Source: Thermothelomyces thermophilus ATCC 42464 | Taxonomy: Eukaryota > Ascomycota > Sordariomycetes > Sordariales > Chaetomiaceae | NCBI RefSeq assembly: GCF_000226095.1 | Contig: NC_016476.1 | Span: forward strand, 2,046,001 to 2,110,000 | Length of the DNA stretch: 64,000 nucleotides | Reading direction: 5' to 3' | Shown here: positions 12,433-23,778 of the stretch, one piece after another | How the letters are laid out: every line of letters begins with the position of its first letter | Position numbering within the stretch: the stretch's first letter is position 1 | Position numbers and translations under genes: made by a program | The notes under the pieces: generated by a model | Told to the model about the DNA's origin: nothing | The model's database searches: none | The model's input: only the letters and a program-made list of their open reading frames with translations

Positions 12433-12634
12433 GGGGAATGCGTAGATTGACAGATAGGAGAGAAAGGTGATATCAAGACGTGGTTAGATGAACGCCGACC
12501 TGCGGTGTTGCTCTAGATCTGATCTCTGGTGCTGGGGAATGCGTAGATTGACAGAGAGGAGAGAAAGGTGATATCAAGACGTAGTTAGATGAACGCCGAC
12601 CTGCGGTGTTGCTCTAGATCTGATCTCTGTTGCT
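12433..12634 (+). repeat. 101-bp tandem direct duplication
   Basis: Two head-to-tail copies, 12433-12533 and 12534-12634, differ at about three positions. They sit immediately upstream of the ATG of the nuclease-like gene, so they lie in its 5' UTR or promoter. The unit is shorter than the few hundred base pairs usually needed to trigger RIP, which fits its survival. Each unit repeats the same GATATCACC-containing segment on the minus strand. Confidence 0.92.
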
Positions 12635-14143
12635 GCTGTTCGTCATCTGTCCAGACAAGCAAGGCGCGGAGATGTGAACCTTCTTATCCTCTTTCCGTCG
12701 CCGATGGTCTTTCTCTTTGACAATCCCTCTCAGGAACTCCTGAGCCGTTCTCGAGGACGCCGCCTGGGTTGTCCTCCAGGTTGACCTTGGTGCTTGAAAC
12801 AAGACAACCCAGGAAAACGGGCCAACATGGCCAAGATGTCACTATCTTTAGGACGGCTCTGACCACAATCATCCATACGCAACACACATTCCACCTTCCA
12901 GGAGGAGGCTGAACGGAGGGCCGACAAGCGGCGCAGCGGACGCTTCACCTGGCCGGGTGATGGCGTGGCCTGCGGCGGGAAGTTTGGCTTCAGAGTGTTG
13001 ATTTGCGGGAGGGCGGCCCCTGAGACCCGATCGGATCAGGACGAGATTGCTGGACGAGATGGCATAGCTTACGCAGCCCACCATTAGCACCAAGACATCC
13101 GCCTTTTGCTCTCCTCGAAGAGCCTGAAATGGCGAGAGAAGGGTTGTGGTGTGCTGGCGTTGCGTCCCCATCGTGAATCATAAAACGCTCCCAAGATGAA
13201 ATAGCTCGGTCGATAGGGAGATAATAGGTAAATAGTGCGCCGCAGACAGACTCTCTCCACCACCGTCGGATGCTCGTTCCTCTCTTAGGTCTCAACTGGA
13301 ACGAAACCGGAAACAGAATACAAACATTCAACCCACTGACTGACCATCTACTGTCGTACTGCGGCGCAAAAAATGTTGGCGTTTTTGCGCCCCTAATTCA
13401 GCCCCTGACCCGACTCTGCAGCCGCGAGTCGTCTCAAAGGCCGCCGGACAAGGCCAGCCAACATGCGACGCATTTGTGCGGGATGGCCGGCTGCACTTGG
13501 CCGAACACCTCAAGGGCCTCTCCAAAGACGCCAGATCATGTTTGGGATCTCGTCGCGTCGGGGGCGGCCAGCTTTGGTGGTCTGTTGGGCTGCCGTTCCG
13601 GAGCCTCGGGACCGCCCGACGTGTTCGATTGGGCAGCGCCTCCAACAAACCTCACCAACCGGCCAGCACTACGGTCCCAACGACACAGTTGGCAGGACCT
13701 GCCGGCCTGTGGCGAAGGCAAAATCAGAAACAAGATGGGCAAAAATTGTTCTCGGAGCTTCTGGAGTCTTTGCCGAAGGGGTGCGGTCGCAGGTTGGCTT
13801 CCATCGAGTCTGCCTTTCGCAACCGTACTAAGAAGTTCCCAAGCAGGCAACAAGATCAGTCAGGTCCGTGTCCCAGATCAAGCAAGTCCGCCATGTATTC
13901 CCTCCATTACATTACTTCCCGTCCCTTCCAGGGATGCCGACCGAGCCTCTGGTGAAGCTAAATTGCTTTGCCCACGAAGCAATTACAGTTGCAACCATTT
14001 CTATGAATAGCAGCAGAAGAGCATCCAAAATACCGTTATTCCCTGCGACCGTTAAGCCGAGCCTCCCGCAACAGCAGATAAACATCTCCAGCAACCAACC
14101 GTAAGCAACTTCCCTGGTTAAGCGTCGGAACCGTTTCTCCTCC
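12635..14143. other. Intergenic, no convincing gene
   Basis: About 1.5 kb. Long overlapping ORFs occur in several frames on both strands (longest about 246 codons at 13,270-14,010), which reflects GC-rich DNA with few stops. None shows a domain, and none has a start context or codon pattern better than its shadows. A diverged or unrecognised gene around 13,270-14,010 cannot be excluded. Confidence 0.45.
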
Positions 14144-17100
14144 TTAGAGCGCCTCGATAGCCCTCAACAAGACCTCCAATCCCCTCTCCCCCACTTCTTC
14201 TTCTCCATCTTCCCGCAACAGGCTCGCCACGTCGCTCTGCACGCCCAGCGGGATGTAACATCCGAGCTTGGCCTGCTCCAAGCTCTCCTTCAGCCGGCTG
14301 GTGTGCTCCCACGCCCGGGCGGCCACCTCGGCGCGCTCGATCACCCGCCCGGGAATCCCGCACATGGCCGCGCAGTGCATGCCGAACGACCCCTCCGCCA
14401 CGCCGTCCTCGAGCCGATACAGGAACGTCACCCGCTTCCGCTCCTCGTCTACGTCGATCTGCATGCGGCGGGCCCGGACCTCCGGGTGGTGCGCAAATTC
14501 GGCGGCCAGGCTGTGGTAGTGCGTGGCGAAGAAGCCGACGCATCCGATGTGGGACGCGACGTGGTGCAGCACGGCCTGCGCGACCGCGACGCCGTCGTAC
14601 GACGACGTCCCGCGCCCGAGCTCGTCGAGGATCACGAGAGACCGCGGCGTCGCCTCGGAAAGGATCTTTTTGGTCTCCGACAGCTCCACGAAGAAGGTGC
14701 TTTGGGCCGCGAAGATGTTGTCATTGGCGCCCAGCCGTGACATGATGCGGTCGATAGGGGTAAGCCTGGCGGAGGACGCCGGGACGTAGCAGCCTATTTG
14801 CGCCATGATGACGGCGATGCAGGACTGCAAAGGCCCGGTTAGCGACGCGTTTGATGGGATATGGGAGGGAAAAAGGAAACTTGGGTCTCGGTAGCTTACC
14901 ATGCGGAGGATGGTCGACTTTCCCGCTGCGTTTGCACCCGTAAGAAGATTGATCTTCGCCTCGTCGCCGCCGAGCTTGATGTCGTTGGGTATGAAGTCAG
15001 CAACGGTGTTTACCATGCACGGGTGGCGGAGCTCCTTGAACTCGATCACGCTCCGGTCGTCATCGACAAACACCGGACGGCAACTGGGTGTGCCGAGAGC
15101 GGACGAAGACTTGGCGAGGCTGATCAAGCAGTCTAGCTGCGCGATGATGCGGATCGCTTGCAGCCAAATATCGTAGTCGACGTCGAACCGCTTGAAGAAC
15201 CTCGACGCTACTTCTTTCACAATTTGGGAGTGCGTCTCCTCGGCCTCCTGGAGCTCTCGCACAAGGTCCTCTAGTTCCCTGAAGTAGTAGCGCTTGACGG
15301 TCGACGTGGCGGACATCTGCCGCCAGCTCGCAGGGACCTTGACCGCTTTGGGGACCTCGATCTGGTAGATCTCCTTGCCTACGTCGGTAAACTTGAGTGT
15401 CTTGCACTTGAGAGCCGTCTTCTGTCTCTCAAGCAGGGCATGCAGCTCGTCCCTGATCCGATCAAGCTCGTTCAGGCTGTTGTCGAAATCCTCCTCAATG
15501 CCCTTCTCAGGGATGAGCAGTTTTTCGTCCCGGGCCTTCCTCCGATCGAAGGCAGTTTCCCAATACCCCAAGGGTTCTTTGAGATTGGGCATAGAGGCAA
15601 TGAGTTTGTCGACCAGGCCGTTGCCGCCGCCGAAAGCGCCCAGCAGCCCCATTACGTAGTCAATCTGCTCGAATCCTTCGAGAACGCGGACAAAGTCTTC
15701 CGGCCGGCATGCACCGGCGTGAATACGTGAAATCAGCCGCTCGAGGTCCGGCATCTTGGCCATCTGGGACGAAAACTGCTGCAGAATGCTGCGGTCCGCG
15801 TTGAGCATGTCGACCGCGTCGAGCCGCTCGTTGATCTTCTCAATGCTGCACAGCGGGTGGCAAACCCACTGGCGGAGGAGGCGCTTTCCAAACGGAGTAA
15901 TACACCTATTTAGAAGATTGAACAATGTGCCTTCAGGCCCGCCGTTGACCGTGTTTGCAAAAATCTCGAGGTTGATCAGGCTCTGGCCGTCCAGGATCAA
16001 GGTGCCGTTCCGGTGGATCGGGCTGTACCACGTAAAGTTGCCTTGAGACAGCAGGCTCTGGTCGAGTTTCAGGAGGCGCAAGTAGTGCGTTAGGCCTCCG
16101 AGAGCTGACATGGCCAAGTCCTTGTCCTTCGCCTCGTTGAGCTTCTCGGGCCACACCCCCTCCTTGCCCTCTTCGGTGCTAAAATACCCGCCGCATTCCA
16201 GCTCCCGTCTGGTGAGCTCGGCATCCCAGAACTCGGTGCCCGGCTTCAGGTAGTTCCAGATGGTGGTTGGTCCGGTATTGTTCTTCAAGATGCGCAGGGC
16301 CCTGGTGGACAAGCGGGACTTCTCCAGAAGCAACTCACGAGGTGACGTCTGAGCAACAAATGTTTCGAACTTTGTCAGATCCACGTCGTCCTCAAATTCA
16401 GAGAGGAAGAACTGGCCCGTCGCGGCATCGACAAATGCGATGCCAAATGCGGGCTTATCATTGACCACGGATTCCTTGATAGCCGCGCAGTACGTGGCCA
16501 TGTCATCCTGCAGCATACTGCCGTCCACAAGAGTCCCGGCCGTGAGGATGCACGACAGCTCCCTGCGGATGACCTTGTCGGCCTTTTTCGCATTGCTCTC
16601 GCGCTCACGCATTTCCTTGCCCAGGGCGGACTCCATCTGATCGACGCGTGCAACCTTGTAGCCCTTGGCCACGAATTGGTTGACCCACATGTCTAGCGAG
16701 CTTTCGGGAACGCCGACCATGCGCATATTGACGCGGTCCGTAAGCTTGAGGTCGAATAGCTGGTGCCCGATTGTGGCATCGTTCTCGTAGAGCTCGTAGA
16801 ACTTTCCCTTCTTGAAAAAGACGATGGTATCCCAAAGGTTCTTCTTGATGTCCCAGTATTGCTTCTCGAATGGCGAGAATCCCCGCTCGGCCATTGGGGG
16901 TATGTAGATCGACGTGGGATCAAAGTCCGGGTGCCCTGGGGGGTTTTTGTTGCCATCTAGAATGTTGGCTAGCCATGGGTATCGTTCCTCGGGTTCCTTT
17001 GTGTGCGCTTTGGGTTTCGGCTTCGGCCCTGATGGCTTTTGCGTCGGAGGGACAGCCCGAGACGCGGGCTCACTGGGTCCGATGCTATCCGGGTCATACT

Positions 17101-18010
17101 TCCATTTCTGCGCGGTCGATGTGGACGGGGGGATATCCAACATCTCCTCATCATCAACCGCCGACGGGGATCGCATATCAGGACTGGGTGAAGAAGAAAG
17201 ATTGGCCTTTTTCCGTGGGCCAGTGGGCTTAACTGCCCCGCGCTTCCTCTTCTTTGTCCGAGAGGGCGCGTCGGAATCGTCCGAGACAACGAAGTCCGCC
17301 AGGTCATCTGGCCCAGACTGTTAGCTTTGGATATTCCATAGTGTTGGGACAGGTAGGACTACCATCATCTTCCTCGTAATCATTCTCGTCGGCCTCGTAT
17401 GTGTCTCCGTCGTCCTCGTCAGCAACTGTAGCGCGGGGCCGCCGCTGTCTGGACCGTCTCGCCTTCAGCGTAGCGAAAATTTCGTCGTCATCCTCATCGG
17501 AGGATTCGGCATAGTTGACAGTCTTTTTTGCCTGAAAGATATTAGCAAACAAGCTCGAGCGTGGTTGGATGGGCAGGTGGGTACCTTTCGAGATGGGCTG
17601 CTGTGTAGGGTTGCCTCTTCGTCGGCAACGGACTTCTCGAGGTTAGCTCGTGTATTGCACGAGGAAACGTCTGCAGTAGGCACCTTGACTGTAGTCGTAT
17701 CTCTGTTTTCTTGAGAGCTCGAGGGCTCGATGGCATCACTGCTTGGGAGGGGTGTGACTGTCGTGGTACGCCTCGCGAGCATCGAGTTGACTCTGGTGGT
17801 CTCTTTTAGGCATCGCGGCGACGTGTCTCTCTTGCTTGTGGAAGCCGGCTTCGTGGATGGCGAAGAGCTGGCCCCATTGGTGCTTCCGGCTCCGCCTGTC
17901 CTAGAGAAGAAGCCGAGGATGCTCTGTTGCTTGCCCGTCGAAGGCGCCTTCTTTGCAGTGGTTGGTATCTTTGCGGGAGTGCGGACGCCAGCAGCCGATT
18001 TCTCTCCCAT
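14144..18010 (-). CDS. MSH6: DNA mismatch repair protein MSH6
   Basis: Four exons, complement(17585..18010), complement(17363..17531), complement(14900..17307) and complement(14144..14824), encode 1,227 residues, close to yeast Msh6. The N-terminus carries a PCNA-interacting box (QQSILGFF) followed by a disordered acidic and basic tail. The MutS mismatch-binding domain contains the Phe-X-Glu motif in GKFYELYE near residue 366, which intercalates at mispairs. Connector, lever and clamp domains follow, then the ATPase: Walker A GANAAGKST near residue 988, Walker B LVILDELGRGTSSYDG and the H-loop FATHYH. In eukaryotes Msh6 pairs with Msh2 as MutS-alpha to recognise base mismatches and small loops in the nucleus. 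The last intron (75 bp) lies just after Walker A and has no stop in frame. Confidence 0.97.
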
Positions 18011-19581
18011 TGTGCTACGTTCAAGGACTTTGTAAGAGCAGTCAACTGCATAACAAGAAAACTAAGTTTAAATCGAATAAACACACGTATGGGAAGCAGT
18101 CTGGTGGAAGCTGGTGACGCTGGGACAACTTTAAGTGGAACGCGAAGAAACGCGACATGCTGCGAGACTCGCGTTTGTGCCAAGCCCAGCTGCCGAGCCA
18201 GTGACATGCCCCACGCGGCACCTTCAGGGTCCGCCCTGCGATCAACAGCACCTGCTACCATCAAGACCCCGGCTTTCACATTGAATATACTTGGTACGTA
18301 CATACTAGAGAAGAAATCCTCATTACCGCTCGGACGAGATTGCGCAGTGCAAAAACGGCTACCTATTCTGAGGCAACAACGGTGGCAAGCATAATATTTC
18401 CAACCACCTTGTTTTCGTCCATTGCGCATCTCTCGATCAAGATCAAAACTCAACCAGCCACAGCCAGTCGCAAGTTCAATTCAAGAGCCATCAATGACAG
18501 CCGCCAGATACCTTGTTATATCAGCTACTCCATATTCTTTTGGGGGCTCTGCACTATCACGTTTTCCCACAATGCTTCAGTTGGGATGCATGGCCGGGCA
18601 AGGACTAAACGGAACTAAGGCACGTAATCCAGGATCCGTACAGTATACATATGCACATCTGTCTTTATAAAAGGTAGCACGATACCTTTCGTTTTCTGAA
18701 GACAATATTTCTTATTTACTTTGTACCATGGATCAAGACTTCCAAGACCAACGCCGCCCCTAGGCCCCTGTGTTGCAACTAATGGGTCTACACTATACGA
18801 CTGTGTATGTTGTATGTACTCCGTACTGTACAGTACATCCATGCGTACAGTACTCCGTACTTCTTGAATGATTATACACTATACGCTAAGCGGGAGGGGC
18901 ATGTGACGCGGACATCGACCATGAATGCTCCGTCTCCTTCTCCGCACCGATCCGACCGTCGTCCGGGTTTGGCACTGGACGCCCAGACAGGCAGAATTTG
19001 CCCGGATGCCCAAATACCCATGGCGTGGCCGAGGTGGGAGGAACCGATAGGCTGGCGCTGGGCACGGGTAAATCCTCACCGGACAAGAGGGCATGTGTGT
19101 ACAGGCGACGCAGGAGGTCGACCAGGATTCGAACCTGGAAATGATGCGAACATGGGGATGCAACGTTTGTCTCACGGAGCATGAGCTGCCGGCGCCGCAT
19201 CAACCTTCAATGATAAAAATCATTGATGCGTTCGCGGGGGCAGGCGGAACCGTCTCCAAAAAAAAAAGACGACACCGTAAAGCGAAAGCGATCGGAGAAT
19301 TGTTTTAACTAGTTTGTTTCTCCAGCCCCAACACAAAGCTGCTCGCAACGGAAGTGCACGCTGAGGGGGTTCCCCGAGCCCGCCCCGGACACAGCTGTCA
19401 ATCGCCGCTTGTCAGCTGCCATCGCCCAGCTTCCCCCGGATTACCCCAACGTCCCCGACCCTCCGCGACTCCCAGCGGCTCGGCTGCCCTTGGTGCGACT
19501 CCTCCCCACAACAGGCCCGAGGCGGGGATTTGAGCGGTCGAAGAGAGAGAGCCACACGGGTTGCGCGTGTGCGGCGCAGAG
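18011..19581. other. Divergent promoter region of MSH6 and the Zn2Cys6 gene
   Basis: About 1.6 kb separating two divergent genes. It contains two exact copies of TACTCCGTA near 18,815 and 18,851 among GTAC-rich palindromes, a tRNA-like segment at 19,115-19,206 and an adjacent hairpin (CAATGAT...ATCATTG, 19,208-19,225). No further coding region is supported. Confidence 0.55.
19115..19206 (-). other. tRNA-like or degenerate tRNA segment
   Basis: On the minus strand this stretch has a canonical T-arm, CCAGG-TTCGAAT-CCTGG, followed by TCGACCT. That can pair, with one G-U, with AGGTTGA 85 nt upstream, as an acceptor stem would. The D and anticodon arms do not fold into a standard cloverleaf and no anticodon could be assigned. 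It may be a tRNA relic, an intron-containing tRNA I cannot fold by eye, or chance. Confidence 0.28.
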
Positions 19582-22216
19582 ATGGTTGCCGACGTGATGG
19601 ACCGGTCGGACAGTGTTACCGTCGCTACTGACGGCGCCCGCGACTCACCAAAGGACCAGAACAGCCGCAGGGCGGCCGCTTGCCTGGTGTGCCGCCGATC
19701 CAAAATCAAGTGCGAAAAGGGCCGCTCCAAGGATGACGACCGCTGTCACCGCTGTCTCCAGCTTGGAGTCCAGTGCGTGCGTCCCGACTTCCACGTCGGC
19801 CGCCGGAAGGGAGTGAAAAAGTTAGTTTTGCACCTCACCTCTTTATCATTGTTCTTTTTCTCGTTTCTATATTTTTTTTTCTCTATTCTCTATGTATTCT
19901 GTATGCAATTGAGACGGCTACTGACGTGTATGCACAGCAAACGTACGGGACTGGAGAAGGCGCTGCATCAAGTGGAGCAAGCCCTCAGGCGGACCAGCTC
20001 CGGCGCCGAAGCTACCAAGATTGTCTCGGAGCTCAAAGTCCTCCTGGGCCCCGGGCCCCACGGGCCAATATCGCTGCTTAATCATGACCAATCCGGGACC
20101 AGGAGTGCGGAACCTCGCCGGGAATCCAAGCAGGGCGACATCCTCTTGCCGGATGCCTCCTCGGATGCCGGCGACAGCTCGACCTCGGATCAGGATGCCA
20201 TGAGTGTGCCGCAAGGATCGACGCCGTCTCAGGGCCATGTTGCGGAGGAGAGTTTGGCGGTCGACGACGCCGAGAACCCTCTCCAACTGCTCGCGCGGGC
20301 ATCGGATCTGCATGTCTCACCTAAGTCAGGGGCCGACCACGTGGCGGCGGAGCACATGTCTCACCAACGAACGCGCCAGAACAAACAAAGCGAGAAGATA
20401 TCCGAAGTCGAGAAATTCTTCAAGCTCAGCCAGTTCAGCCTCGACACGGGGCCGGACCTGGACCCGATCAACCTCGGCCTGGTCACGGCCGAGGAAGCCG
20501 AAACACTGTTCAACTTCTTCCACCAGAACCTTGCCCACACCCGCTGGGGCCTTGACCCGGCCCTCTACACAGCCTCATTCACGCGCTCCCGCTCCGCCTT
20601 CCTCTTCACCTCCATCGCCGCCGCCGCCGCCCTCTTCATGCCATCCGCCTCGGCACTCTCACGGCGGCTGTCCAACCACTGCAAGACTCTCGTCAACCGC
20701 ATCATCCTCGACCGCTATCGCTCCGTGGAGATTGTGCTCGCGTTCATGGTCAACGTGCCCTGGATGTTCCCCGGCAAGCACAGCACCGACGATGAGACCT
20801 GCTGGTACGTCTCGATGGCCACGACCATGGCACTCGACCTGTCGCTGCACAAAATCCTGGTGCCGGTCGCGTCGCTGAGGGATGGCGCTTGCGGGCGCGC
20901 CGGCAGCTACGGGGGCATCGCGCGCGCGGATTGCATTGACCCCAAGGTGGCGCTGGCCCTCGACGGGTTCGCCGACGTGGACCCGAACTCCGAGTTTGGT
21001 ATGAGACTCCTGAGGAGGCGGGAAAGGTGTTGGATCGCTCTGTTCGTGTTGGAGCGAGGGTAGGTGTATCCACTTCCAGAGGCCCGGAAAAAACGGCAGG
21101 CGGCTAACGCGACTGTAGGATGTGCCTGGCGAGGGGCCGCTGTTACACTCTACCCATCACTCCCATCCTTCGGGGGTGCGATCAGTGGCACCTTTCGAAT
21201 ATCGCGGATGCCATGGATGGGCATCTGGTGTCGATGGCGGTCTTACGAAGGGACCTGGTAGGTTTGGCGAGGAAAACTGAGTCTGTATGGGGAGCCCGGC
21301 TGACCAGGTGCAGGATGAGCTCTTCTCCTCAATCAGGACCCTCTGCGACGAATCAAGGGACGGCCGGGTGGACGGAGCCATGGTTGCGCGATCAATTCAG
21401 ATGATGGTAGAAAAGTTCTTTGACGAGTGGCATGCCAAATGGGGCATCTCCATCGGCAGCGGGCCCCAACACCGGCTACCCCCTTACGTCCAGATCCTAG
21501 TCACGCACACTCGCCTCTCCATCTACAGCACAGTCATCAACCACCCGACGGCGCCGACCGAGGTTCGCCACTTCTTCCACGCAGCGGGGCTCTCATCAGC
21601 CCTGAACGTCATGCGAGCCGCGATCCAGGGCGAAGGGCAGCTGTCGAGCATGCCCAACAACACGGCGATCATGATATCCTTCGCGGCGTGCTTCGCGTTG
21701 CGCTTGAGCGGCCAGTTTGCGGGCAATTCGAACCTTGCGCCCAGCGTCCGGACGCTGATTGGTGAGACGGCCGAGGTTCTGGAGCGCATAGGCTCGACTA
21801 CGGAGCATCGCAATGGCATGTCGACGCTGTATGGCAAATACCTCAAGTACATTGTTAAGAAGGCTGCTGCTGCTGCGCCGGCCCCGTCTGAGAACGGGAC
21901 GAGGCCGCGTGCGGGGACGCAACCGGAGATGCTTTCTCGCCACCACCCGGCGGCCGCGTACGCGCGAGGGAACAACGCTCGCGCCAGCTTCAGTGTGGCC
22001 GACACTATCCACCGTAGCCCGCCCGTCTCGAACTTCATGGAGCCGCCGCTGTGGTCGGAGCCGGTCCAGTTCTCGTCCATGTCTGACGACCAGATCGTCG
22101 AAGCACTGAGCAGGGTCAATAACGAGTTCGACCCGGGGCTGAGCATGTACCCTTGGGACGACGCTGCTGCTTTGGACTGGCTAAATTGGTCTAATCTACC
22201 TGACTTTGGAACCTGA
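19582..22216 (+). CDS. Zn2Cys6 fungal transcription factor
   Basis: Exons 19582..19820, 19938..21059, 21119..21257 and 21308..22216, with introns of 117, 59 and 50 bp, encode 802 residues. The binuclear zinc cluster is complete at Cys34, 37, 44, 55, 58 and 65 (C-x2-C-x6-C-x10-C-x2-C-x6-C), with the basic run RRSKIK typical of DNA-contacting loops. A linker and putative dimerisation helix follow (GLEKALHQVEQALRR). The central part, with WYVSMATTMALDLSLHK, RRERCWIALFVLERG and GRCYTLPITP, matches the fungal transcription-factor middle homology region. The C-terminus is acidic and aromatic (LDWLNWSNLPDFGT), as in activation domains. It should act in the nucleus; its targets are unknown. Its 3' end is 19 bp from the convergent carrier gene. 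Confidence 0.9.
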
Positions 22217-22235
22217 GTACAAATGTTTGCACAAG

Positions 22236-22818
22236 TCAAGCAGTTGCACGGGCGGGCGTTGAGGCCGTCAGATTGACCAGGTCCTGCAACTTCTCCATGA
22301 ACACAAATGTCAAGACGGTATGTGGCCTGGTCGGGTGTCAGTTAAACGCCGAGGCTGGGAAGGGTAAGGGGAGGGGAGGAGGGTCACTTACGTCAACCTC
22401 AGCCATGCAGGCGTCCATCCTTTCATCAAGAACATCGGGCCCTCCCGACTCAGGCCTTCTTTTACCACTTGCATCACCTAGGGACAAAGTCGAGTCAGCG
22501 ATCGGCTCAATAGGGGCATGCCGGATGGCGGTAGATTGTACAGTGGACCCCTTTGCGGCATTCTGTATCCGGCTCTTCAACACATCGGCGGGGGCACACG
22601 CGGTCGTGGCTACCGTCCCAGCGAACAACGAGGCAAGCGCATGCGTCCGGATGTCGTCTCGAAGATTGGTCCTCGAGAGGATGGTTCGTTTCGCTGCGGC
22701 ATATCTGGGCGCGCAAGGTCAACAAACACCTTTCTGCCTCGCCCGTTTTCAAAGGTTTTTCTTGGGTTACTCCTTACGGCGCGATCTGAGAGACATCTTG
22801 GCGAAGCGTGTCAGCGCG

Positions 22819-22849
<31 letters not shown>

Positions 22850-23778
22850 TGTATGTAGCTTGGATCGAACGACGAGGGGTTGCCTTACTCATGAGCACGC
22901 TCCTAACAACGTTCGCAGACAACCCCCTCCCAAACACCCTGATACCCTCCTCTTTTCCGATGCGGTACAAGCCGGTCACCGCGTCGGAGTATCCAAAGCG
23001 TTCGGGAATCGGCTTGGCGGCATCGGCGCACATGCGAACAAGGATGACCTTGCCGACACTGTTTTAGTGGTTCTGCCAGCAGAGCCGTTCCGGTGGCTGC
23101 TTACCTCTGTTGGGTTCCCGATCATGCCCGCCAAGCCCCCCGCAACCCCAGCACATGCGATGGTGGACGCGGTGGACAGCTTCGAAGTTTCTGACTTCTG
23201 CTGCATCTGCCGAGAAAGAAGGTTGTACAGCCCGAAGCGGGCGGTCGAGTAGGTGGACTGGCGGAGGATGGACGCCGAGAGACCGGACCAGAGGGAGAGG
23301 AGTCCTGTAGCGAGGCAGGACAGTCAGTTGGCCGGACGGTGGCGGGAGCCTCTCTTCGGGGGGGGACTGACCGTCGCGGAGGGCAAACTTGTAGAGGGTT
23401 GATAACATGGGGGCGCGCGTCTGAAGGACCTGCATCCGGCTGCGGGATAGGTATGTGTTAGATCGGCGGTCCTGTACAATAACAAAGAGGGAGGGAATTC
23501 AGTTCCATACTATTTTGTAAGATCCAGGGGATGTGCTGGCACAGGAATGTTAGAAGTGGATGTATAGACAGTAGTTGCTCGGCTGCCTTAAGTTTAATCA
23601 CCTACTGAAGCACACGGCCATGGAGGCTGCGGCTCCGCTGTTGTGCGGATGCAGTCATGCAGTTGTCAGGACAAAGACTCCAACATTTTTTTGCGGTCCA
23701 AGTAAGTCAGACAATGAATAGGGAGAGGAGCACTCACCCCAGCCAAAACGGCTGCTTGGTTCCCTTCTGCCCGGCCAT
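22236..23778 (-). CDS. Mitochondrial dicarboxylate-type carrier (SLC25 family)
   Basis: I reconstruct ten exons: complement of 23738..23778, 23606..23637, 23511..23535, 23372..23439, 23105..23304, 22889..23048, 22778..22796, 22542..22704, 22392..22477 and 22236..22326. They total 885 nt and 294 residues, with all phases consistent. The three carrier repeats are visible: QPFWLGGAAASMAVCFTHPLDLTKYRM split over exons 1-4 (signature P-x-D-x-x-K), GNPTEVILVRM in repeat 2, and CAPADVLKSRI with WLRLTPHTVLTFVFMEKL in repeat 3. These match fungal Dic1-like inner-membrane carriers, which exchange malate or succinate for phosphate. Exons 3 (25 nt) and 7 (19 nt) are micro-exons. Exon 6 uses a GGCAAG acceptor chosen because it restores PTEVILVRM. 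Family is confident; exact substrate is inferred. Confidence 0.88.
22822..22849 (+). repeat. (AC)n microsatellite in a carrier-gene intron
   Basis: A run of 14 AC dinucleotides lies in the intron preceding the 19-nt micro-exon of the dicarboxylate-type carrier. On the gene's strand it reads (GT)n, which offers many decoy GT donors close to the true site. Confidence 0.92.

Noticed and set aside
13270-14010. A 246-codon ORF on the plus strand
   Set aside because: Overlapping open frames of similar length occur on both strands, the peptide has no motif or signal, and no splice model improves it. It is most simply explained by GC-rich DNA with few stop codons.
22821-22850. Telomere-like or CRISPR-like repeat
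   Set aside because: It is a plain (AC)n microsatellite without spacers; no CRISPR array or telomeric TTAGGG array exists anywhere in the window.
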